In this document: in pieces, positions 56,256 to 64,000 of the stretch
How the letters are laid out: every line of letters starts with the position of its first letter
Numbering within the stretch: position 1 is the first letter of the stretch
NCBI GenBank assembly: GCA_002897775.1
Contig: BDTR01000045.1
Location: 62,001-126,000 of the forward strand
Reading direction: 5' to 3'
Length of the DNA: 64,000 nucleotides
From: a bacterium BMS3Bbin08
GTDB lineage: Bacteria > Nitrospirota > Thermodesulfovibrionia > UBA6902 > BMS3Bbin08
The notes under the pieces: model-generated
What the model saw: the letters and a program-made list of their open reading frames with translations, nothing else
What the model was told of the DNA's origin: nothing
The model's database searches: none
Position numbers and translations under genes: made by a program

Positions 56256-57614
56256 ATGACAGTTGCTGCAAAGACCACGGTCATGGTTGTTGATGATGAA
56301 ACGGGCATATTGGAAACCCTTTCCGGCATCCTGGACGATGAAGGATATGAGGTGGCCACTGCCGGTTCAGGCGAGCAGGCATTAACTCTGCTTAAGGAGC
56401 TCTCCCCTGAGGTCATACTGCTTGATGTATGGATGCCCGACGGCATTGACGGCCTGGAAACCCTGAAGCGTATCAGGAAATCAAGTCCTGAGACAGCGGT
56501 TATCATGATCTCGGGCCACGCCAGTATCGACATAGCCATCCAGGCGACAAAGCTTGGGGCGTACGACTTTCTGGAAAAGCCGCTTTCACTTGACAGGGTC
56601 CTCCTGCAAATAAAAAGGGCTTTGGAACGGCATGCGCTTGAAAAGGAGAACAGGGAGTTAAAGAGCACCCTTTCCGGCAGGTACGAACTCATAGGTGAAA
56701 GCCCTCAGATGAAGACGCTTAAACAGGAGATCGCGCAGGCAGCAGCTTCCCAAAGCCGTGTGTTCATATTCGGCGAAAGCGGAACAGGCAAGGAGCTCGT
56801 GGCAATGGCCCTGCATGAAACCAGCGACAGGAGAAACAGGAATTTTGTTGAGGTAAACTGCGCCGCCATACCCCAGGAACTGATCGAAAGCGAGCTCTTC
56901 GGACATGAAAAAGGCTCGTTTACAGGAGCCTTTGAACGTAAAAAGGGAAAGTTCGAAATGGCCGACAGAGGGACCCTGTTCCTTGACGAGATCGGCGATA
57001 TGGCGCTTGTGACTCAGGCTAAAGTTCTGCGGGTAATTGAGTCTCAGGAATTCGAAAGAGTCGGCGGGAACATGAGGGTCCAGGTCGATACCAGGATAAT
57101 TTCTGCTACAAACAAGGACCTGCAGGAGGAAATAAAAAAAGGGGCCTTCAGGGCAGACCTGCACTTCAGGTTAAACGTTATCCCAATAACCGTTCCGCCT
57201 CTGAGGGAAAGAAAAAGCGATATACCCCTTCTGGTTGACCATTTTCTAAACAGCTTTGCTCTGCAGTACGGTCAGAAGCCGAAAAAATTAACAAAATCAA
57301 CGCGTAGAGCCCTGATCAACCACGATTGGCCGGGGAACGTCAGAGAGCTCAAAAATATGATAGAGAGGCTTGTTATAATGAACCCTTCTGAGGTCATTGA
57401 CATAAAGTACATCCCTGCCCTCAAGGAAAAAACCGGAACAGATTATTTCAGCCGCAGGACCCTCAGGGAAGCAAGAGAACAGTTTGAAAAAGATTTTATC
57501 TCAAAAAAGCTCCGCGAGAACAACGGCAACATTTCCAGGACAGCAGAGGAGCTTGAGATCGAAAGAAGTAATCTTCACAAGAAGATCAAGGCCCTTGGAA
57601 TAGAGACCCCGTAA
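56256..57614 (+). CDS. NtrC/NtrX-family sigma54-dependent response regulator
   Basis: Receiver domain, GESGTGKE Walker A, ESELFGHEKGSFTGAF, Fis-type C-terminal HTH. Confidence 0.94.
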   Translation: MTVAAKTTVMVVDDETGILETLSGILDDEGYEVATAGSGEQALTLLKELSPEVILLDVWMPDGIDGLETLKRIRKSSPETAVIMISGHASIDIAIQATKLGAYDFLEKPLSLDRVLLQIKRALERHALEKENRELKSTLSGRYELIGESPQMKTLKQEIAQAAASQSRVFIFGESGTGKELVAMALHETSDRRNRNFVEVNCAAIPQELIESELFGHEKGSFTGAFERKKGKFEMADRGTLFLDEIGDMALVTQAKVLRVIESQEFERVGGNMRVQVDTRIISATNKDLQEEIKKGAFRADLHFRLNVIPITVPPLRERKSDIPLLVDHFLNSFALQYGQKPKKLTKSTRRALINHDWPGNVRELKNMIERLVIMNPSEVIDIKYIPALKEKTGTDYFSRRTLREAREQFEKDFISKKLRENNGNISRTAEELEIERSNLHKKIKALGIETP

Positions 57615-57634
57615 CTATGAACTATGAGCTATAA

Positions 57635-58321
57635 TCACTGCGCTTCAAAAGGATGCTGCTCACTCTCCGCCTCAGGAAACCCGGGCATTTCTGTACCCGG
57701 TTGAATCCGCGGCTGCTGTGGCCGCGTTCGTGTCACAGGGGTCCTTCGGGTTGTTCTGCGAACAGGCAGCTTCCGGCGGCTTGCCGGCGCCTTCTTTACA
57801 ACAGGCCGGCTTCGCTGGACCGGGGCTTTGAAGGTCTTTAAGTCTCTCAGCTTGACCTCCACAGTCTCCGCGCCCCTTAAAAGCACAACTCTGTCCTGCT
57901 GAATGTCATTGACAACGTACCCGGCAACAGAATCGTTAATACCATAGAGCTTGGTGGTCCTGGTAATTGGATCTTCAAGGATCGCGAATTTTTTGTCGCT
58001 CTTGATAATAGTCCCGAAAAGCTTTGGCGTATCCTGTGAAATAACACCGGCTGATGCGCCGGCGTCTGAGACCTTCAAAGCGGTCCGGGACGGCCTGAAC
58101 AGGTCCTTCTCAGAGATCACGTTATAAGCAGCCCTGTCCAGCGGCCTCTCTTTCCTTTCATCGGACAGCTCATCTTCAGCCCGAACCTGCTGCCGGTCTG
58201 CGGCGGCAGGCAGGTCCAAAGGCCTGACCCAGACCTTGTAGAACCATACACCCAATAGCACGATCGCCGAGAAAAGGATCACATTTATAAAGAAAAAATT
58301 ACGGCGCATCCGGCTCCTCAC
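57635..58321 (-). CDS. gspC: GspC-like type II secretion protein
   Basis: N-terminal TM and KLFGTIIKSDKKFAILEDPITRTTKLYGINDSVAGYVVNDI homology-region-like domain; in a gsp operon. Confidence 0.7.
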   Translation of the reverse strand: MRSRMRRNFFFINVILFSAIVLLGVWFYKVWVRPLDLPAAADRQQVRAEDELSDERKERPLDRAAYNVISEKDLFRPSRTALKVSDAGASAGVISQDTPKLFGTIIKSDKKFAILEDPITRTTKLYGINDSVAGYVVNDIQQDRVVLLRGAETVEVKLRDLKTFKAPVQRSRPVVKKAPASRRKLPVRRTTRRTPVTRTRPQQPRIQPGTEMPGFPEAESEQHPFEAQ

Positions 58322-58883
58322 TTTGCTCCTTTTTAATAAAGCCTGTTACAACAAGGGTGGTATAGGCATTTCTCGGGTTGTTTAAATTAGTGACTCGCGT
58401 CTTCATTTCCTGGACCGTAAGCAGCTGCCTGAAGGTCTTTATTCTGTACAGAAAGTTCTTTAAATTTTCAGTTGTCGCGGTAAAGCCTATTTCAACCGGA
58501 ATTCCAGGATATGACCCTGTCTCAACAGGACTCAGGGTCTTTTCTACCTTAATATCAATATTAAGCGCGACAGCCATCTGTTTTAGGGACCTCTGGATAG
58601 ACGCCGCCGCGACAGGCGGTTTTCTGTCGGTCAGGAGTCCTGATTCAAGTTCTGCGAGTTCTGCGGCAAGGGCCATACTCCTTTGCCGCATGCTCTCTTT
58701 CCCGGATATTTTTTTCAGCTGTTTTTGAAGGGTCATCTGTCTGGCTTCCGCGTACTCTCTGGTAGCGGACATGGTATCACCGTACCAGGCTGTCAGCCTG
58801 TAGACTATGATTAAAACCACGATAATGAAGCCTATCAATAAAAATTTCTTTTCTCTTGGGTTAACCCTTTGCAGCAGGTTCAT
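58299..58883 (-). CDS. gspM: GspM-like type II secretion protein
   Basis: Short N-terminal TM and ferredoxin-like fold pattern; between gspL and gspC. Confidence 0.7.
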   Translation of the reverse strand: MNLLQRVNPREKKFLLIGFIIVVLIIVYRLTAWYGDTMSATREYAEARQMTLQKQLKKISGKESMRQRSMALAAELAELESGLLTDRKPPVAAASIQRSLKQMAVALNIDIKVEKTLSPVETGSYPGIPVEIGFTATTENLKNFLYRIKTFRQLLTVQEMKTRVTNLNNPRNAYTTLVVTGFIKKEQSEEPDAP

Positions 58884-60442
58884 TCCGGCTCCACCCTTCC
58901 CTTTATGTCCTTTTTTACACCCGCCCGGCTGACATTGCCGGGCGCCTTCTCCTGAAGAGTTCCGATGTTTACTGTTACGGCCTTAATTTTGAAGCCTTCC
59001 CTGTCCCTTTTCTTTGTGATCGGCCCTACGAACTCCACCTGGGCAAAATAAGGGGAGTCTTCAAGTATTGATATCAGCTGGGACGATGATGCGGCAAGAC
59101 CGCGGATTATCAGTTCACCGTTTGCCGGTCCTTCCTTTTCATCAGTTAATTGTTTGAATTCAAAGTTCGTAAGCCACGTGTCCGATGGTATTATGTTCGA
59201 CAGTTCTGAAAGCACGTCAAGGACAATATGGGCCTTTTTAACCCGCGTCAGGAATTCCCTCTCGTGTTCAAGCCTGTTAAGGCTGGAAGTTAGTGCCTCA
59301 ATGACCTTGATCTCCTGTTCGTTCTCTTTTAGTTGGTCGTCGATCTTCGTCAGAAGCCTCTTATCGTGGAAGGCTTCTCCCGCGAATACTCCGACTATCA
59401 GGATTAGCAGAACAAGCGCTGATATTTTTGTTATTAGTGATCCGGCCCCGGCCGTGCCCGTATCCCTTTCATGGGGCAGCAGATTGATCCTGGAAGCGCC
59501 TATTCCAAGACCTGAATAACACGCGCCTACTGAAGGCACGAGTTCCCAGTCTTCCACATCCTGCCCGCCTTTAACGACATTTTCAACAGGGTTGACCACC
59601 TTCACGGATAACCCAAGTTTTTCGCCCAGCTTATCAGGCAGTTCCCGCGGTGACGGAACATTCCCGCTCAGTATCATTCTGTCAAACTTTTCCATTGAGA
59701 TCTCATCCAGGACGCCGGATAATCCGGCAGCGATATCATCAGCCAGAGAATCAACGGGCTTGCTCATGTCGACCTTCGTGGATCTGAAGTACACCAATAT
59801 CCCGTCCTTCAGAGCGGCAAAATGGGCGCTGTCCCTGTCAACAAAAAGCTCGACACACCTTTCGCCCTTTTGGCCGAGTATTCCGGTCTTTCCTGAGACG
59901 CCAAGAAACTCTTTTATCCCGCCAACAGACCTGCCGCTGAATTCAACGGCATTTAAAACCGCGAACGGCGAAAGAGTAATAAGACCCGGCTGAAGGGAAA
60001 CCTTTTCGAGAAAATCTTTCAGAAAATCTATCCTTTCCTTATGAACGGCAACAAGCAGCACGCTGTAAACAGACCCTGTTTTCCCAACGACCTGAAAGTC
60101 ATAAAACACATCCGCGGTCTCATATGGTATATGTCTCTGGATCTCGAACTGCATCATCTGCGAAAGCGCGTCCTTTCCCTTCGCGGGAGGGACCTCAATG
60201 AACTTGATGAGCGCCCACTTATCCGGAATGCTTACAAAGACGTTCGCCTTGTCCCTGACGCACCGCGATATCATCTCTTTCATTTCCGCTGTTGTTTCGT
60301 CGTCTTCTCTTAGCGGAAAGACGGAAGAAGACAACAGCTTCAGGCCTGACATATCGTTCTTCAGGCAGGTGACGACAACTGAGTCATCCCTGAACTCCAG
60401 ACCGATCAGTGTTCTGGAAAAACTATCCAATGAAGTTGTCAT
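58880..60442 (-). CDS. gspL: GspL/PilM-PilN-like type II secretion protein
   Basis: Actin-like PilM-type N-terminus and PilN-like C-terminus (LLPHERDT...TWLTNFEFKQL). Confidence 0.78.
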   Translation of the reverse strand: MTTSLDSFSRTLIGLEFRDDSVVVTCLKNDMSGLKLLSSSVFPLREDDETTAEMKEMISRCVRDKANVFVSIPDKWALIKFIEVPPAKGKDALSQMMQFEIQRHIPYETADVFYDFQVVGKTGSVYSVLLVAVHKERIDFLKDFLEKVSLQPGLITLSPFAVLNAVEFSGRSVGGIKEFLGVSGKTGILGQKGERCVELFVDRDSAHFAALKDGILVYFRSTKVDMSKPVDSLADDIAAGLSGVLDEISMEKFDRMILSGNVPSPRELPDKLGEKLGLSVKVVNPVENVVKGGQDVEDWELVPSVGACYSGLGIGASRINLLPHERDTGTAGAGSLITKISALVLLILIVGVFAGEAFHDKRLLTKIDDQLKENEQEIKVIEALTSSLNRLEHEREFLTRVKKAHIVLDVLSELSNIIPSDTWLTNFEFKQLTDEKEGPANGELIIRGLAASSSQLISILEDSPYFAQVEFVGPITKKRDREGFKIKAVTVNIGTLQEKAPGNVSRAGVKKDIKGRVEPE

Positions 60443-61400
60443 TCCAGTAGATTACCTCATATTTCTCGCCGCTTTTTTTGATAGCGGCTTTTATTGTCCT
60501 CGTGATTGTACCATCCCGGGAAGAGCCGGTTGATATCACGGTAAAATAAGAGGACATTATCGAACCTCCGGTCACTGCCGAAAGAATGGGGCCGGATTCC
60601 CTCTGCGCGATAATGTTCTGTGCCGCGTCGATACCAAAAACAGCCTCCAGCACCTCTACCGGCGCCGTATTGATATTAACTGTCTTTGAACTCCACGGTG
60701 TCAGGTAATTAACAAGACCCTTATACGATTCCTCACCGTCTTTTTCATCCGGTCCGCCGGAATAGATCTCAGGCGTGACGCCCTTTACAAGCAGCAGCTC
60801 GCTTATGGCGTCAAACGGTCCGTCCTTACAGCTGTAAGGCCTGGGAAGCGACCGGTAATAGTCTTCCTCCGCGCCGTTCAGCATATGCAGGTCGTTCGGG
60901 TCGCGCCAGTCAGCAATTGAATCTGCTATTGTATCGACATCCGTAATATCAACGCCTGAGCTTTCGACAATGTATTTTATCTGAGCCAGCGACGCGGTAT
61001 TGATATTCAGTTTGCCGTCCTCGTCAGTCATAGTGTATGTAAAATTCCCGGTATCCAGTTCCGCTTCACGGAGCGGCGCCTCATTCTCCTCTGCTTCTGC
61101 CTCTCCAAAGATCAGCATGCCCTCTTCATTCACGTATACATATGATGACTCTTTTGCCGAAAGTATTTCAAGTTTTGCGCTTTCAATGCCGGCAAGGGCC
61201 AGCTGATAAGCCTCTTCTTCCTCTTTAAAATTTGTTGTTATCTGGATCTCGCTTCTCATGGAATAAGAGAATGCCCCGACAATCGCTATAAGAATGACAA
61301 GAATCCAGATCACGAGTATAAGCGCTATGCCGCTGCTGCCGTCCCTGAGAAAACAGGGCGCAAGACGGCTCATTTTATAACCGCGTCTACAGGTGTCCAT
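60423..61400 (-). CDS. gspK: Type II secretion minor pseudopilin GspK
   Basis: GIALILVIWILVILIAIVGAFSYSMRSE; DEDGKLNINTA; NINTAPVEVLEAV. Confidence 0.9.
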   Translation of the reverse strand: MDTCRRGYKMSRLAPCFLRDGSSGIALILVIWILVILIAIVGAFSYSMRSEIQITTNFKEEEEAYQLALAGIESAKLEILSAKESSYVYVNEEGMLIFGEAEAEENEAPLREAELDTGNFTYTMTDEDGKLNINTASLAQIKYIVESSGVDITDVDTIADSIADWRDPNDLHMLNGAEEDYYRSLPRPYSCKDGPFDAISELLLVKGVTPEIYSGGPDEKDGEESYKGLVNYLTPWSSKTVNINTAPVEVLEAVFGIDAAQNIIAQRESGPILSAVTGGSIMSSYFTVISTGSSRDGTITRTIKAAIKKSGEKYEVIYWNDNFIG

Positions 61401-61989
61401 GTTCCTCCTGCCCTGCCAGGCCCAGAGGCAGTGTTATGAGAAACGGCTGGAAATATGCTATCTTGACCCTGACGGCAACGGGAAGCTTATCCCCAAACTC
61501 CCACGATTCCTCCCACTCGTCATCAGGGCCGGCCAGATATTCGAACCTGATCTCTTCAGTATCCGGATCAATGACCTCCTCATCTTCAGGGTCAGCGTCC
61601 CGGAACTCTTTGTCAGGAAGAACGCCGTCAGCAAACCGAAGGGCCCCTTCACTGTAAGACAGCATCACCCACTTAAACCCTCCGAACGAGGGGTCGACCA
61701 GCGCTGTGGCAAAAATAATTGAATGCTCATCACCTTCGAACAGGACCGTCTCTTCCCCGTCTATTTCCATTTTGTAAGGGTATGCCGATTTTATGCTTTG
61801 CGATATCAGGCCTGACAGCGCCCTTAATTTTTGGGTTTCAAATGTCTCGGCGTCTCCTTTCTCCCATGCCTTGATGCCAAGGCGGAAACCGGCGCCGATT
61901 ATAAGCGCGACAAGGCTGAATAAAGTGATCGCGAGGATCAGCTCAAGAAGCGTAAAACCTTTTTTGCCTGTTCTAATCATTTTCCTCAC
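61387..61989 (-). CDS. gspJ: Type II secretion minor pseudopilin GspJ
   Basis: GFTLLELILAITLFSLVALIIGAG. Confidence 0.88.
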   Translation of the reverse strand: MRKMIRTGKKGFTLLELILAITLFSLVALIIGAGFRLGIKAWEKGDAETFETQKLRALSGLISQSIKSAYPYKMEIDGEETVLFEGDEHSIIFATALVDPSFGGFKWVMLSYSEGALRFADGVLPDKEFRDADPEDEEVIDPDTEEIRFEYLAGPDDEWEESWEFGDKLPVAVRVKIAYFQPFLITLPLGLAGQEEHGHL

Positions 61990-62383
61990 TAATTATCCTG
62001 AGACTTGTAAGCTCAACTGACCTGTCCTTTTTTGGCTTGCTGACCCACAATATTTTTACCTTTATTTTCATCAAGTTAAAGTCAGATGACTCAAGAAAAA
62101 CATTAAGTTTATCTCCCGGCCCTTCATAAGGCTGCACATCTGTCTCCCATTTAAAACCATCCTCGAATTCTCCGCTGCCTGACACTGGATCGAGAGATAA
62201 TTCTTCCATCTTGCCCTTTGCGTGAACTATGGCCCTTGTAAAATCGCACGCGGTCCTGCTTGCCTGCAGTCCGCCTGAAAATAACTGCATGATAAGAACA
62301 AGGCTTACTGACAGTATCACAAGCGATACTATTACCTCGATCAAAGTAAATCCGTTTTGACTTCTAAAATGCTGATAGCTCAT
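61973..62383 (-). CDS. gspI: Type II secretion minor pseudopilin GspI
   Basis: GFTLIEVIVSLVILSVSLVLIMQLF. Confidence 0.85.
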   Translation of the reverse strand: MSYQHFRSQNGFTLIEVIVSLVILSVSLVLIMQLFSGGLQASRTACDFTRAIVHAKGKMEELSLDPVSGSGEFEDGFKWETDVQPYEGPGDKLNVFLESSDFNLMKIKVKILWVSKPKKDRSVELTSLRIISEEND

Positions 62384-62522
62384 AGCATATAGCTCTTAGC
62401 TGATAGTTCGTAGTTCATGGGTTAAAAATCATAACAAATAGTTCAGTGTCTTTAGTGGTTCTGTTTTTTACGATTCTCAATTCTCCATTCACCATTCTCG
62501 GTCCTTACGGGATTGACGATTG

Positions 62523-63062
62523 TCATTTGAGTTTCCCGACACCTGACCGGCCGGTGATCCTGTTTATTGTTATGACGAACGAATTCCCCTTCTCATTGGA
62601 AATGACAAGACGGCCTCCGCTGGAATTTCCCTGTGGATAGAAATCTATCCGGAACTGGTCTTCTACGCCGTCAATATAGATCTTCAGAGATTCAGGCACT
62701 GCCTTATGAACAACAGGGGGTACATCTTCAATGTCCTCATTCGGACCGATCCCCGCGTACAGACCATACCCGGTCCTGTCTTCAGGCACAATAAAGGAAT
62801 AGACCTGTTTTTTTGAGATCGCAAAATTTCGCGCGGTTCTCAGCGTGGTTGAAACCTGCCGGGTAAAGGTCTTCAGCTCAGAATTGCCTGAACCGCGATA
62901 AATAAGCACTCCGGTAAGCGCTGACACCACGCTGATAATTATCAATACAATGACAAGCTCTATAAGGGTGAACCCGTTAAGACCGTGAATCGTGCCTGCC
63001 CGCCGGCCGTTTGGAGGGAATCGTGAATCGTGAATCGAGTTCCTTAATTTAGCGATTTGCAT
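62523..63062 (-). CDS. gspH: Type II secretion minor pseudopilin GspH
   Basis: GFTLIELVIVLIIISVVSALTGVL. Confidence 0.85.
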   Translation of the reverse strand: MQIAKLRNSIHDSRFPPNGRRAGTIHGLNGFTLIELVIVLIIISVVSALTGVLIYRGSGNSELKTFTRQVSTTLRTARNFAISKKQVYSFIVPEDRTGYGLYAGIGPNEDIEDVPPVVHKAVPESLKIYIDGVEDQFRIDFYPQGNSSGGRLVISNEKGNSFVITINRITGRSGVGKLK

Positions 63063-63071
63063 TTTTAATTG

Positions 63072-63536
63072 TTAGTCAAGCCCCCGCCAGCTTACAATAT
63101 CCTTGTTCTCACCCTCCCCTCCCTGCGCGTTGTCCTTTCCGTATGAATAGAGATCATAGTCCCCGTAACTGCCGGGAGACTCATAGTGATACGGGTTTCC
63201 CCACGGGTCAAGGGGTATTTCGATCTTTTTCAGGTAGGGCCCGTCCCAGCTCCCGGCGCCGGAAGGCTGTGACAACAGGGCCTGAAGGCCTTCTGACGCG
63301 GAGGGATAATCCCCTACATCAAGACGGTACGTGTCAAGCGCTGTGCCGAGCAGTTCTATCTGGGCGAACGCGGCCTGACGTTTGGCCTTGCCGACCTTTC
63401 CGAACATTTTCGGCACGACGAGCGCTGCCAGAAGGCTGATGATTATCATCACGACCATCAGCTCGATCAGAGTAAAACCCTTTTTGTTACCAAAATATTG
63501 CCTTTTCTTTTTATTTCTCATGTAGTCCTCCATCAA
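63072..63536 (-). CDS. gspG: Type II secretion major pseudopilin GspG
   Basis: KKGFTLIELMVVMIIISLLAALVVPKMFGKV; LDTYRLDVGDYPSASEGLQALL; GPYLKKIEIPLDPWGNPYHYESPG. Confidence 0.95.
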   Translation of the reverse strand: MMEDYMRNKKKRQYFGNKKGFTLIELMVVMIIISLLAALVVPKMFGKVGKAKRQAAFAQIELLGTALDTYRLDVGDYPSASEGLQALLSQPSGAGSWDGPYLKKIEIPLDPWGNPYHYESPGSYGDYDLYSYGKDNAQGGEGENKDIVSWRGLD

Positions 63537-63724
63537 TTAACAATCGTCAATTAAAATCGCTTTTCCTTTTTATCGTTCATAATACCCCCCCCCATAGTTC
63601 ATAGCTAATTATAGATCACTGTGAATGGAGAATCGTGAATCGAGAATGGATAAACATAACTGACAGCTAATTGTCAGTTTTTTGGTAGTTACCATTCACT
63701 ATTCTCTTTTCACTGTTCACGATA

Positions 63725-64000
63725 TTAAAACGGCAGTTCATTAATGCTGAATATCGCCATAAGCATGGCTATCACGATAAATCCGACTACAACAGCCATA
63801 AGCAGTATCAGGGCAGGCTCGAGCAATGAGAGCATTCTCTTTACCGTGGTCCTTACTTCCAGGTCAAACCTGTCGGCAACCTTGAGCAGCATCTCGTCAA
63901 GCCTTCCTGTTTCCTCACCGACCGTCACCATATGCACGGCTATCGGTGGAAATATGTCGTTGTTCTTCAGAGGTCCTGAAATGCTCCTTCCCTTTCTTAC
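63725..64000 (-). CDS. gspF: Type II secretion inner membrane protein GspF (partial, runs off window)
   Basis: SGPLKNNDIFPPIAVHMVTVGEETGRLDEMLLKVADRFDLEVRTTVKRMLSLLEPALIL; frame open to base 64000. Confidence 0.9.
   Translation of the reverse strand, partial: VRKGRSISGPLKNNDIFPPIAVHMVTVGEETGRLDEMLLKVADRFDLEVRTTVKRMLSLLEPALILLMAVVVGFIVIAMLMAIFSINELPF

Overview
The window looks like a chromosomal segment of an anaerobic, probably Nitrospirota-like, bacterium (lineage is inference). From left to right it contains: an osmoadaptation-type run (bifunctional trehalose-6-P synthase/phosphatase, GT2 glycosyltransferase, MscS-like, ClC and Ca/Na exchanger genes); thyX; a Wood-Ljungdahl CODH/ACS cluster (cooC, acsE, acsD, acsC, a Fur-family gene, acsB, acsA/cooS) followed by a HydC/HydB/NuoG-like flavin/Fe-S module; Crp/Fnr and DUF2007 genes; a pentaheme cytochrome interrupted by an in-frame UGA; a surface/glycosylation-like accessory region with two paralogous membrane glycosyltransferases; an ArsR-DsrE-TauE module; split transketolase; ftsEX-envC-ctpA; a tRNA-Arg(CCU) locus present as a 5' half, an intact gene and a 3' half that bracket two small cargo islets (HicAB; a frameshifted OLD-type nuclease); tRNA-Pro; yraN/hisI; ntrYX; and a type II secretion operon cut by the window end. 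The main leads are: (1) a probable selenocysteine multiheme cytochrome with a bSECIS-like hairpin; (2) a HydB/NuoF-like subunit fused in frame to tandem CBS domains, with a preserved internal ribosome-binding site, next to an orphan paralogue of the HydB Fe-S tail; (3) a four-copy structured intergenic element with compensatory base changes; (4) the three-part tRNA-Arg locus without a visible integrase; (5) heptamer-like repeat 'words' filling nearly every spacer of the CODH/ACS cluster; (6) a shared 28-bp ArsR-type operator. No database search or folding program was run. Family names come from motif recognition.
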